Part shown: positions 11,737-23,249 of the stretch, one piece after another
Position numbering within the stretch: position 1 is the stretch's first letter
Layout of the letters: each line of letters starts with the position of its first letter
Source: Lumbricus terrestris
Taxonomy: Eukaryota > Annelida > Clitellata > Crassiclitellata > Lumbricidae
Length of the DNA: 64,000 nucleotides
NCBI GenBank assembly: GCA_949752735.1
Contig: OX457047.1
Location: forward strand, 40,929,174 to 40,993,173
Reading direction: 5' to 3'
Made by a program: the position numbers and the translations under genes
The notes under the pieces: generated by a model
Databases searched by the model: none
Told to the model about the DNA's origin: nothing
Seen by the model: the letters and a program-made list of their open reading frames with translations, nothing else

Positions 11737-12195
11737 AGTAGCTTATGGAAAGAGTTCGACAAGTCCCTCGAGTAAGTGAGTGAGTAAGAAAGTGAGCAAG
11801 GTAGAAACAAGGACTTCATCAAGTAAGTAAGCAAGTGATTAAGTAAGCATAATTATTAAGTCAGTAAGCACGCAAGTAGGTACATAACTAAATAAACAAG
11901 TAAGTAAGTAAGAAAGAAATCAAGTGAGTAAGCAAGCAGGTAAGAAAATGAAGAAGTGAGAAAGAAAGTGAGAAGTAAATAGCGATGCAAAATCTAACCT
12001 TTTCCATAGTGGGCCCAGTTATCTGAAATGGGTTCTTACACACACAGGAGCTACGCCTGCTTCCTGTGGTTTTAATTACAGAAAATCTTTTTATATTTAA
12101 CTCAATCTGTGCTTTTTGCCGAGCTATAGAGTCGGGAGAGCTTCTTACTCACTCACTTACTCGAGGGACTTGTCGAACTCTTTCCATAAGCTACT
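11737..12195. repeat. Perfect 52-bp inverted repeat around an AAGT-rich core
   Basis: AGTAGCTTATGGAAAGAGTT and 32 further bases (11737-11788) occur as an exact reverse complement at 12144-12195. The 355 bp between begin with degenerate (AAGT)n. No target duplication is evident. Confidence 0.85.
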
Positions 12196-12409
12196 GTTGA
12201 CATTAGAAAAGGTGTTGTAGGTATTCCTTAATAAATGATTATGAAACTACTTTCCATCGACGCATTTGCACAACGCTGTCAAATGGAGGTTTAGGTTGTC
12301 CGCAGGCACATTATTTATTCAAGTTGGCTTTTTTTTATTTATTATTAACTTAACGGGTATTAAGAAACGTTTTTAAAGGTATTTTGACAGAACCTCATAA
12401 TTATACGGT

Positions 12410-12665
12410 ATTATTTCATGCGTAAGTAAGTGAGCATGTAGGTAAGTACGTAAGTGCGTAAGCAAGTCAGTAAATAAATTAGTTGAGTAAGTAAGTAAGT
12501 GAAGATTAGGTAAGTAATTCATTAAGTAAATAAGTAAGTGGGTATACGTAGGTAAGTAAGTGATCAAGAAAGTAAGTATGTAAGTGAATGATCAAGCAAG
12601 TAAGGAGGTAAGCAGTAAACATGCGAGCAAACAAGCAAGTAAGAATGTAAGTGAGTAAGTAAGAA
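12410..12665. repeat. Degenerate (AAGT)n microsatellite
   Basis: AAGTAAGTGAGCATGTAGGT-type sequence with repeated GTAAG. A minus-strand open frame here is an artefact. Confidence 0.85.
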
Positions 12666-13894
12666 AGAGTTTAGCGACATCCTGAGCTGACACTCTGTTA
12701 AAATAGATTGCCTAAAGGCGAGCGCTCAATTTCGACACCTTCAAAACGAAGCTTACAACATTGTGTTTTACCCTATAAGTATTATAGTTAAGTAACCCCT
12801 CTTAACGAAAAACATTTTATAGATTTGAATCATTAGATTATTAATATAATAAAAATTATGCCAATAAACTATTTTTATATGTTACAAATGATTGTTCGCA
12901 TATTTTTTATATGGAAATATGTATGGAAAAGAATCTGAAATAACTTGTAATTGAACTTTAAGTGACTTACATAATACATATATTGATTTTGGTGTTGGAT
13001 AATTAACGACTGAAAGGGTCATCTTCATGAGGGAGTTTGAAATAGTCTTGGGCGCAGGTCATAAGGTCACAGAATGATATGATGGAACACACTTTACAGG
13101 ACATGTGAATCATTGTTCATACGATTGCAATCAGCAATCGGTCCTATACTGGGTCCGCTTCCTCGATCTTTGACTCCAAATGACCCTCATTTGATGGCAA
13201 GAACTGCAACCGTTGTATTTAGACGAAGAAGCATTCAAGTTCGCTTCATTAGTTTGATAATGGCGACGACGATCACGATGACGATGGATGAAAGAATGAA
13301 AATCTGAGTGAAAGAACTTATTCTCTGCCTTAGCCAGTTAACACCACAATGCAGAAAAAGTCAATTTTAAATTAATTAATTATTCATTAGTCCATGATAT
13401 TTATAGATTCGGAAATAACAAATTTAAAGGTGTCGTAAAGGAACAATAAAAACTAAGTATAATTTCGTAGTAATATAACTACATCATACAATGTGGTGTA
13501 ACCACATAAAACAACGCGTCTGACACTGTCTGTGATACACACAGTGTAATAGAAAAAAGATTTGATGCTATTCTCCTACACAAGAGAGTTTAAATGCAAA
13601 GAGATCTTTTGATGAACAATCTCAACGCACATAAAAACAAACCATGATCAAATGCTTAAAATCCAAAAGCAGCTTCGGTCGCAAGTTTACCAACATTACC
13701 AGTCCCAAACCTTGATGAAAGAGAGCGACAGTCACAGAATCTAATCTCAAAGTTCTGATTTAATGCTCCGTCCTTAATTAATACACCACGTGGTTCAATA
13801 AAAAGTAAGGCAAACTATTTTTCTTGTGGTCTATCTTTAATTCCTGGTGATTAATAAAACTAAACATTTTCCCCATATTTAGAGAATTGAACCA
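12666..13894. other. Intergenic, no gene seen
   Basis: AT-rich unique sequence with the recurrent GGTGTC word at 12736 (minus) and 13431 (plus). Confidence 0.5.
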
Positions 13895-13995
13895 ATCAAT
13901 CCGTCAATCAATCAATCAACCAATCTATCAATCAGTCAGTCGATCAATCAATCAAAAAATAACTCAATCAATCAATCAATCACTCAATTAATCAG
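13895..13995. repeat. (AATC)n microsatellite
   Basis: Degenerate AATCAATCAATC units. Confidence 0.9.
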
Positions 13996-14215
13996 AATTT
14001 TTGCAGCGATCTTTCAGGATAACTGTTCAGAGGCGCTCCCGGCCAAGATCAAGCGAAAAAAGAGTCTTCAACAATTTGTGAAAGTTCTGATAACAGTTTG
14101 GGAGGTGTCGCATAGTCAAGGGAAGTCCATTCGTCGTCGTTGGCGCAACCACGGAGAAGGAACGGCTCTGCACTAAACAGGGCAACCATAGTAATGCTCG
14201 CAATGACCCATTTTT

Positions 14216-14440
14216 GTGGGGCGAGTTGGTGTAGTGGGTATGTTCGTTGCTTTGCAGCCGGAGGGTTTGCAGATTCGAATCCACCTCTAGTCGCCGCGTA
14301 TGAACCTTGGGCAAGTCCTTTACTCGCAATTGCTCAGCGCTTCGGCGTGAAACTCCGATGCAGTGTCCGCCCTGTAGTCGGGAACGCCTCTGAGAGGGGA
14401 GCTTGAAGGGGCGCTATAACAAGTGCACATACAAGCAAAC
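14216..14440 (+). mobile_element. tRNA-derived SINE, copy 5
   Basis: Head TGGGGCGAGTTGGTGTAGTG, B-box-like GATTCGAATCC, then GGGCAAGTCCTTTACTCGCA, CAGTGTCCGCCCTGTAGTCG, GGAACGCCTCTGAGAG and GGGGCGCTATAACAAGTGCA. Close to full length. Confidence 0.88.
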
Positions 14441-15261
14441 AATTTAATAAAGTGGGAACTATAGATATCTTCCGCAGATAAGAACTCCACCACGAAGCCT
14501 GAAAACTGTACAAAACAATTTATTCTTCATATTGATGTCAAGGGCCATTAACGTTATGAGACGCCATTAACATCCTGGAGCAAGATACGATTGGTTCTCG
14601 TGCGATCGTTGGACACCTTCTAAACGTTTATGTGTTTTAGCTATTATATGTGAGAACGCATGAAAAATAATTCTTTACTTCTAGGCAGTTTTCCTAACAC
14701 GCTCACTATGTACAGTGAAATTTTCAGACGAAGTTGATAAGAGTGTCAATTTGTGAATGGCTGGCTATAATTCGTATCAACAAAGAAGTTCAACATTGGC
14801 TTGAGTAATATAAATATTGACTCAAAATTATCAGATCATCGCTAATGCTGTTCACCTGTACCACTGCTTCATTTGGCATGGACTTCGTTCAAATCTCTGC
14901 TACGGATAACAAAATTTAATTGGATCATTGCCACCCATAAAACCAGTGAGGATACAATTAGAGACCTGCTGATCAACTGCGATGTTTCCGATGACCTCCG
15001 TTCAAGTGTCAGGACAAAAATAAACAGAATGATAATAATTTCTCTCGACGTCATTGAGTGTTAGAGCGCGCGAGCTTGGACACCTTTAAATTTATTACAA
15101 CCTAAATTATAAATTATAAATTACCTAAATTATAGATAATAGACTTTGGCAAACATTTATTACTCTTGTCTAAGCTGAGATAATTGAGCTACACAATGCC
15201 AAGCGCATCCTTGTTGGCGGCCTGGCCTCTAAGAGCTGTTTTATGCCAAATAAAACTTTTT
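14441..15261. other. Intergenic, no gene seen
   Basis: Unique sequence. The frame 14873-15064 opens on both strands but has no recognised motif. A dispersed-repeat piece lies at 14537-14580. Confidence 0.4.
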
Positions 15262-15500
15262 TCAAGGGCAACGGCATCTGTTGTCATAAACCCTCGTCAA
15301 ATCTGGATCCACCCATCCTAGCCTCTGTTGCCATAAGCCCTCGTCAAATCTGGATCCACCCATCCTAGCCTCTGTTGCCATAAGCCCTCGTCAAATCTGG
15401 ATCCATCCATCCTGGCCTTTGTTGTCGTAAGCCCTCGTCAAATCTGGATACATCAATCCTGGCCTCTGTTGTCGTAAGTTGTTGTCGTTATACCCTGTAT
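15262..15500 (+). repeat. About 54-bp tandem repeat, four units
   Basis: Units of CTCGTCAAATCTGGATCCA plus CCCATCCTAGCCTCTGTTG and CCATAAGCC repeat from about 15265 with growing divergence to the right. The unit is the GGATCCATCC dispersed repeat in tandem. Confidence 0.85.
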
Positions 15501-15956
15501 CCATCCATCCGTAATTCTTTGGTGTGAACAGTTAGACACCCCTTAAACCGTTTATCGATTTTATTATGAGGCGGAGTGCTAACATTTCGGTTGTTATTTC
15601 CCTCTGAAGCGCTCAGTTACGAACGGGGAATTATAGCCCAGAGATGTAAGTCTATTGGACACTTTTAAAACATTGAAATTAAACGATGGCATCTCCTAGC
15701 CTATATAAACGTCTCAGTTTAGCTTTAGAGCTGCAAACATTTCCAGAGTTTCTGTCTATGGCGACAGACTTTGTCGCAGGAAGCTGTGGTTAAGCTATGG
15801 ATCTTATGAGTACGTTGTCTTGACCAGTAAGCTCAACAATTATCTGTCCTACTACATGTACGGGAAGACAGTGCAGCATTCGAATTGCCCCGACTCCTTC
15901 CCGTCCTCCAACGAACTCACGTATGAACGAATCATTGTAATTTGATACATTATTCT

Positions 15957-15957
<1 letters not shown>

Positions 15958-15999
<42 letters not shown>

Positions 16000-16313
16000 C
16001 ACACATACATACACACATACACACATACACACATACACACATACATGTACACATACATACATACATACATACATACATACATACATACATACATACATAC
16101 ATACATACATACATACATACATACATACATACATACATACATACATGCATCCATGCATACATACATACATACATACATACATACATACATACATACATAC
16201 ATACATACATACATACATACATACATACATACATACATACATACATACATACATACATACATACATACATACATACATACGTACGTACATACATACATAC
16301 ATACATACATACA
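15958..16313. repeat. (CA)n then (CATA)n microsatellite
   Basis: CA dinucleotides to about 16010, then more than 65 CATA tetranucleotides with few interruptions. Long open frames occur on both strands and are artefacts. Confidence 0.97.
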
Positions 16314-16382
16314 TTAAATGGTTCTCAAATATAAATACGAGGATATCGTCGAAAAGTTCCTGATGATGAGTTTACTCAAAAT

Positions 16383-16680
16383 CAGTGGCAGCGCCAGGAT
16401 TTCAGTTTTTTTGGGGGGGGGGGCTGAAGCCTTGCGGCGAAAATTTCACATTTTCATCCGTCAAAATTTCTGACGACCTTTTTATTTTTTTTGGTCACCG
16501 ACCGAAATCTCATGAAAATGTTTCCATTTTCGCCGCCAAAATTTCTGACGACCCTTTTTTTTAGTCATCGACCGAAAATCGTAAATTTTTCAATGTAAAA
16601 AATTCGGATGGCCCTTTTTATGGGGGGCTGAGCCTCTTGTAGGGGGTCTTATCCCCCCAGCCCACCTAGCGCCGCCACTG
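16383..16680. mobile_element. 298-bp hAT-type MITE
   Basis: The ends are CAGTGGCAGCGCCAGGATTT and the reverse complement of CAGTGGCGGCGCTAGGTGGG. The flanks CTCAAAAT (16375-16382) and CTCGAAAT (16681-16688) form an 8-bp target duplication with one change. The body has CAAAATTTCTGACGACC and AGTCATCGACCGAAA, shared with 19545-19849. Confidence 0.88.
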
Positions 16681-16964
16681 CTCGAAATCTGGAGTGCAGA
16701 AAACCGACGCTCCGTGGTAGTGAGTAGGCGGTGGCGATACGTCGGTGGAACTCCGGATAGACGAAATCTTGTCGGAGAATCGTTGTAAGAATACCTCCGA
16801 AGAGAACGGCGGGGGAGACTACGACAGCCGACCACCCCTCGAGAACGCCGATAGCACTGTTGTCTTCGACCAAGCTTCGAGAGATTATCCGTTATCTCAG
16901 CGTCTTGATAATAATTGTGACCTATATTTCAGGTGTTCTTCTATTAAATAAGGCTTCGCTACTG

Positions 16965-17062
16965 GTTGAACTCTGCCAGTGACAGACCCAAGTCTAGACA
17001 AAGGAGGAGGGCGTCGCTAATGATCTGTGTTATCACACAGTGACATTAAACTAGAAATGCAA
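16965..17062 (-). repeat. 95-bp dispersed repeat, copy a
   Basis: CTCTGCCAGTGACAGACCCA, AGGAGGAGGGCGTCGCTAAT, then GATCTGTGTTATCACACAGT. Reverse orientation relative to 53260. Confidence 0.75.
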
Positions 17063-17399
17063 AAACTATTAACTGGCTGCTGAGTAGAATCCTTATAAAT
17101 AATACTGGGATACACCATTTTCGAGGTGTCTAAGGCAGACGACCGATGAAGGCACGCGGTCAAGTGAGGTAGAGCAGTATCGCATGATCCACGTGGTCGT
17201 CATGTCACGTGATGCGAAAGTTATTTGACACAAAAGCCGAACAGTTAAAAATGCATAATTCACACTGCAAGAATTCTTTTGCGACTAATTATAATTATTC
17301 GTGCGTTAATTTGCTCAACAAATGTTTTCACATCGCCAATTGTTTTCGATGTCCTGGATATGACGTTAAACTGCATCCGGCTTTGGGCTAGCCTAAAAT
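17063..17399. other. Intergenic, no gene seen
   Basis: Unique sequence with the GGTGTC word at 17121. A short open frame at 17209-17391 has no recognised motif. Confidence 0.45.
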
Positions 17400-17505
17400 A
17401 ACCCCCCTGCTCCAGGGTCATGTAGTGAAGACGGATGATTGAGGTAGTCAACGCCCCCGCTCCAGGGTCATGGAGTGAAGACGGATGATTGAGGTAGTCA
17501 ACGCC
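17400..17505 (+). repeat. 52-bp tandem duplication
   Basis: GCTCCAGGGTCATGTAGTGA then AGACGGATGATTGAGGTAGT is repeated immediately with two substitutions. Confidence 0.85.
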
Positions 17506-17939
17506 GGGATGATCAGCCTTCCTGGATCTGGTCTACTCGCGTTGGAGTGGCGACTCAACCGAGGAACACTTAGCCTACGAAAATGATGAGCAACAATTCG
17601 CTCTCTGGAGGGAGTTTGTTGCCGCATCATGCAACGCCCCAGAGGGACATGCTTCATGATGATGATGATGATGATGAATTGTCTTTTAGCTCAGAGTGGG
17701 TCCTACAAGTATTAAAAATTATTCTTATTACCTGGGAGATGCATCATGACGTCATAGAATGGTGGCTGCATGACAATCATGCTTCTGACGTCGTTCACTT
17801 ATTGTATCCAAGGAAACAAACTGTTCTTGCACTCTTTGCAAGTAGAATAATACGTCGAACATTAATGGATGTTAAACGTGACAGATGGTAGGTAGACTGA
17901 AAAAGTTTGTTGGAACGCAATGCACAGCGATCGAATGAT

Positions 17940-20330
17940 CACACACGAATGATTGCCTTATTGGCTTGGTCAGTTTTCAGTGTTATACATCCAGACAATA
18001 ATTATTCTGACCTCAACAATGAGGTCTATATGAATAGGTGCACCAACCAATGAGACTGCCTGATTTGGTCTGAAGTAAACAAATAGCAGAAATAGACTTA
18101 GCCCAGCTTGAGTGTCGGCCAACTGACATACAAACCAAACAAGAACTTAGGCCACCTCTAGGCAAGACAACGTGGGACGAGAAGCCGTCGGAATGTTGAT
18201 GAAGCTGCGCCTATCTTGCGCAGTGGAGCGTGCCGCTTCGAATTCCCGATGTGACTACCTTTTGGACCAGTCTTTCAAGAGTCTTTCAAATACGACAAAC
18301 ACTTCCTTGGGTTAAAGCTCCGTAAAACCACACGACAGAGGATGCTGAGCGCACAATTGTATACATTTATTCGCAGGCATTAGCAAAGGGCAGAGGCAAC
18401 AAAAAATTATTTTTATACCCTGGATAGCTGGAAAAGTGCGCGTATACATGTAGCACCATTATGGTGTTGCCTGCCCGCAGAGAATAATGCGTATTCTGCC
18501 GGTTGAATACTGGAGCTCCATAAATTAACTTGCTTTTGCGTCAAGCAAGCCTGGCAACGTCACTTCGTTTTGCTGTCTGATTCTTCTCCCTTTTCAAGTT
18601 AACTTTTACCACCCTGTCTTCACAGCGACACTTAGCGGGTGATCGGGTATACGATCTGATGGCGACCAATGTGTTATTGTGCTATTGAGGTGGATTCGAA
18701 CGTGGTTCCATGGGAATTATATTAAAATAATCACACACGAATGATTGTCGTATTGGTTTGGCCAGTTTTCAACGTTTTCCATCCAGACAACAAATATTCT
18801 GACCTCAAAAGTGTATAATTATAGAGGTCTCTTATAATTATGAACATGTTCACTAGCCAATGAGACTGCCTGATTGGGCCTGAAATAGATAAATAGCGGA
18901 AATAGACCTAATCTAGCTTGTGTGTCGACCAACTGACATACAAATCAAACAAGAACTTAGGCCACCTCTAGGCAAGACAACGTGGGACGAGGAGCCGTCG
19001 GAATGTTGATGAAGCTGCGCCTATGTTGCGCAGTGGAGCGTGCCGCTTCGAATTCCCGATGTGACTACCTTTTGGACCAGTCTCTCTTGTCTGTTGGATG
19101 CAAAAAAACACGTACATCGTTGAATAAAGGCTCCGTATTTTACACACGACAGCAGATGCCGAGCGGACTCTTATGTACTGGCTGGCATTACCAGGGGTAT
19201 TTAAAACCCTTTTTTTACCACGGGTAGCTACAGAAGTAGCGCCCAAGCGCAGGAATGGTGTAGCCTGTCCGCAATGAGTTTTGAGTATTCTGCCGGTTCA
19301 ATACCTGAGCCTCATAATGAGCTTGTGATCGCCTCAAGCAAGGCTGTCTATGTCACTTCGTTTCTGCTGTCTAATTATGCTTCTTTTTCAGTTAAACTTT
19401 GACAACACTGTCTTCACACCAATGAACACCTAGCAGGCGATCGGACCAGTGAGAATGCCTCGAGTGCAGTCTGAAAATTTAAGTAAGTAGGCCTATGATA
19501 ATTATACAGGTAAAAAAATAACTTTACCCACCTCTAGGTAACACCAGTGGCTGATCCAGAACGTTTCGAAAAGGGGGGGGTGCAAAAGTTTCGGTCTTAT
19601 GCAAGGATAAATCTCGTCTTTAGCCGCCAAAAAATCTGACGACTTTTTTAGTCATTTGTCCGATTGTCAAGGAAAATGTAAAATTTTATCCGCCAAAAAG
19701 TTGATGACTTTTTTAGTCATCACAGACTACTTATTTTTGAAAAGGTCTGCCGAACTGAAGGGGGGAGCACGTCCGCTTTCCACACCGAAATGGTTGGTGA
19801 AAAATAAAGAATTTTGTAAATGGCCCGATTGCCCCTGGATCCGCCCCTGGGTAACACAACGCGGGATGAGGAGCCGTTGAAATGCTGAGAAATCTGCGCC
19901 TATCTTATTTTTGTAAAGGTCTGCCGAACTGATGTTTTCCACGCCGAAATGGCTGGTAAAAAATAAAAAAATTCTAAATGGAGAGCCATGGCCGGATTGT
20001 CATCTGGATCCGCCACTGGGTAACACAACGCGGGATGAGGAGCCGTTGGAATGCTGAGGAATGTGAGCCTATCTTGCGCAGTCGCTGCATCGAATTACCG
20101 TTGTGAAAGACTCTTCAAAGAATGTCCCTAAAGGTTCACCTTTAGAACCAATCTTTCACGAGTCTTGCAGTTGCAAAAGACACTTACTTGAAGTGACCAA
20201 GACTCCACGTTCTGTTCCAATGACTCATCGCCAGAGCAAACATCAACTAAGCATTTTAGCGCTGCAATAATGCGCATATTCTGGCGTCATCTGTCGAAAG
20301 AATGGTTGGGTATAGTAAAATCCCATGCTT
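17940..20330 (+). repeat. Three-unit tandem array of about 0.8-kb units
   Basis: Unit 1 begins ACACACGAATGATTG at 17941 and unit 2 at 18733. Shared blocks include GAGACTGCCTGATT, AGGCAAGACAACGTGGGACG, CGTGCCGCTTCGAATTCCCG and ATTCTGCCGGTT. A third, more diverged unit runs from about 19444. It is split by a hAT MITE, and part of it is again duplicated (19850-20018 against 20019 onward). No protein is encoded. Confidence 0.82.
19545..19849. mobile_element. 305-bp hAT-type MITE with perfect 8-bp TSD
   Basis: It starts CAGTGGCTGATCCAGAACG and ends CTGGATCCGCCCCTG. GGTAACAC flanks it exactly (19537-19544 and 19850-19857). The body matches the MITE at 16383-16680 (CCGCCAAAAAATCTGACGAC, TTTTTTAGTCAT). 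It interrupts the third unit of the 0.8-kb array. Confidence 0.9.
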
Positions 20331-20339
20331 TGGTTCAAA

Positions 20340-20529
20340 ATGATGAAAATAAAATATACCAGCCTTCCTTGCTAAAATAACTGACGACCTTTTTTAGTCG
20401 TCAGTCATCGAAAGGAATAATAATACAATATACTATGGCCTGAGGCTTGAAACCAAATGGGGGCCACGTCCCATGCACTTTTTAAATGGGGGGGGGGCAT
20501 GGCAGGATTGGCCCCCTGGATCCGCCCCT
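20340..20529. mobile_element. hAT-type MITE fragment
   Basis: The internal CTGACGACCTTTTTTAGTCG and a right end GGCCCCCTGGATCCGCCCCT are of the same family as 19545-19849. The left end is not recognised. It abuts a microsatellite. Confidence 0.65.
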
Positions 20530-20533
20530 GCCA

Positions 20534-20600
20534 CCATCACCATCAATATTATTGTCATCATTATCATAGTCATCATCATCATTATCGTCATCATTGTCAT

Positions 20601-20642
<42 letters not shown>

Positions 20643-20760
20643 AATCGTCATCGTCATCGTAATCGTCATCGTCATCGTCATCGTCATCATCATCATCATC
20701 ATCGTCGTCGTCGTCGTCGTCGTCGTCGTCCTAATCTTCGTCATCATCATTAGCAGCAGC
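20534..20760. repeat. (ATC/GTC)n microsatellite
   Basis: CATCAT, then CGTCAT, then CGTCGT tracts. Long open frames on both strands are artefacts. Confidence 0.95.
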
Positions 20761-21124
20761 AGCAGAAGCACTAACTTCATCACACAACTACCACCCCACG
20801 TCAATCACAAGCGCCCTAAGCTTTGTTGTCGTCATATTCAACAGATAATTTTAATTAAGCTTATTTCATCTTAGATTTAAAGTACCGGTAATTTGTAAAT
20901 GAGTAAGTACATCACTCACGACTTTCACACTATTATAGGTTAACGTGCGAGTGGAAAGTTCTGTTAATCCCTATACACATAATCATACATCAATCACAGT
21001 TATCCATGACGAACTGCGTTACATCACGAACAAATGTCGATTAGAATTGCGACGCAGCCCATAAAACAGATGTGAGGAGGCCTATGCAGTTGCAGTTTAA
21101 CGAAACTGTGTGATAAAGAACGCC

Positions 21125-21200
21125 ATTAGCGTCGCCCTCCTTGTTTACCCAAGCTTGGGATTGGCACCGGCTGATGCAAAACTGGGGGAGTCCGGAGTTT
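21125..21200 (+). repeat. 95-bp dispersed repeat, copy b
   Basis: ATTAGCGTCGCCCTCCTTGT then CCAAGCTTGGGATTGGCACC. Confidence 0.7.
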
Positions 21201-21389
21201 GAACCAATAGGCTGGTGTGTTAAACACCTGGAATTACGATTAATATTTATAATATAAGATAGTCTACTGAGATGACCAGCGCTTTCTTTCGACGAACAAA
21301 CTTATCGTAGTTTCGGGTGTTTAACAGCATTAGTTCAATGCTAAAGCTTCAAACTGAACATGTACAATTTTCTTATGTTTATAATAGCA

Positions 21390-21500
21390 ACTCCACCACT
21401 GTTCGAACTCTGGCAGTGCCAGTCCCACATATGATAATAAAGGAGGGCGATGTTAATGGGCATTTTTTTTATCACACAGGTGTCGTCAAACTGAAACAAC
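21390..21500 (-). repeat. 95-bp dispersed repeat, copy c
   Basis: AACTCTGGCAGTGCCAGTCC, AATAAAGGAGGGCGATGTTA, then TATCACACAGGTGTCGTCAA. Confidence 0.7.
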
Positions 21501-21656
21501 TACCACTCCAGCGGTGCATTGAAACTCCTAATAAAAATCGTAGATGATGCAACGGCATCAATTGAGTATAATAAGATTGATTTGCTTGAATGCATGCATG
21601 AGTACTTCATGTATCGCCACTACAAGGTATCTACTTAGAGCTGCTTTCGACTATAT

Positions 21657-21770
21657 CGAAGCGGCTCAGCAATTGCGAGTGAAGGACTTGCTCAAGGTCA
21701 CTACGCGGTGGCTTAAGTTGTATTCGAACCTGCAACCTTCCGGTTCCATGGCATCGAATATAGGCGTGCC
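21657..21770 (-). mobile_element. tRNA-derived SINE, partial minus-strand copy 6
   Basis: Reverse complement of the SINE head and middle: CAGCAATTGCGAGTGAAGGA, CTTGCTCAAGGTCACTACGC, TTCGAACCTGCAACCTTCCG. Confidence 0.75.
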
Positions 21771-23025
21771 TCCGCAAGCTGCGTCCTTTTTAATAGTTTT
21801 TCATTAAGAAAATTCCAGGTGGAAGTTCTCCTCGAATGAAATTTCCTTTGAAAAATGTGGCAAAATGATAATGTTTTCAGTTGCTGTTTACATTATTGTA
21901 TTGCATCAACTCATTGAACTGTCATGCTACAATATCGTCCTAATCATTATCTACTATTTAGATGAGTGTAGGCCTAATGTCATTTACTATATATATATAT
22001 ATATATATATATGACACTATCATATCATAATGAGCTTAATTTACTGTATACCTTTGTGCAGACACTCTTTTCTACAACTAAAATAACAGAAATGCTATTC
22101 CCCAAGAAATATGACAAAACGATAATAGTGTTAGTTGCTACTCACATCATTGTATTAACTGAACTTTTTAATTGTTTACACCGTGATACTATCAACTATT
22201 GTTTGATTATTGAAGTCAAGATATATAATTATATATATATATACATGTATATTATCACATTGCAATTAGCACATCCCCTCTCCGAACCCCCTACCTCTCT
22301 TCGCTACGAACCTCAGCGATTGTTTCTCTCCTCCCCTTTCAGAAAACTGGATCACCCGGAGGAGAGGGCATATATTATGAAACACTGTCTATTGGTATGA
22401 GATTTTAAACTAAAAATGTGTTTAATGTCATAATATTATAATTGTAAATTTAAGTAGAATTATATATGCATTGAATTATGTAACCGAAAGATTCTTTTGT
22501 ATATCACTCAGGAATATTGATGTGTTGGACAATGATTTTTACAGAGGTAAAATGTTGTTTATTTTGCATTGCAGACTTTTGACACGGTGTGAACGTCATA
22601 CAGGGATGAATGGCTTTGCAATGCGCTTAAACCAATTGAATATTAATGAGATCGTGAAGCTCCGCTTAGACACCTTTTTATGGCGTTCTTCAGGTGCTAG
22701 AAGTTTCTTCTTACTGCTAGGTTTTTTGGCAGCACTTGCATCAACGGCCTTTCTGTTATAATGAGACCTCAAGCTTTGATACTGAAACTAAGACCCATGC
22801 TACATAGTTGTGAAGGTCCTCCATATAGAAAGGACTTTTCCCACCAATTCTTCATCATTCTCTGGTCTAAAAACCTGCTTTTTCTCTCTGGGTTGCTCGC
22901 CAAGGTGCAAGCTGTTTTCTACTCCAACTGCAGTTTGAGTTAGTGGACCTTCCATGCGATACCATACTTAAGCAGATGTATTAAAAAGTTGTTATTCTTG
23001 AAATTCGACACGTTTCTACCACATG
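21771..23025. other. Intergenic, no gene seen
   Basis: AT-rich. (AT)n runs lie at 21989-22012 and 22229-22241. The open frames 22011-22400 and 22471-22761 have no recognised domain and poor coding character. Confidence 0.4.
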
Positions 23026-23029
23026 ACAA

Positions 23030-23133
23030 GCCAACATATCTACTACTGCTACTATCAATACTACTACTTATACCTACTACTACTGATGCTGCTGCCGCTG
23101 CTGCTGCTGCTGCTGCTGCTGCTACTACTGCTG

Positions 23134-23181
<48 letters not shown>

Positions 23182-23240
23182 TACTATTACTATCACCACT
23201 TGTCTACAACTGCTACTACTACTACTATTGCTACTATAAT
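23030..23240. repeat. (CTG)n / (CTA)n trinucleotide tract
   Basis: CTG and CTA repeats giving poly-Ala, poly-Thr and poly-Leu open frames. Not a gene. Confidence 0.92.
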
Positions 23241-23249
23241 TTTCCCGTG

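Noticed and set aside
13113..13307. Short open frame in unique sequence
   Set aside because: No domain and no neighbouring exon-like sequence.
15852..16363. Long open frames of Met-Tyr-Val-Cys and Ile-His-Thr-Tyr repeats
   Set aside because: Translation of CA and CATA microsatellites on both strands.
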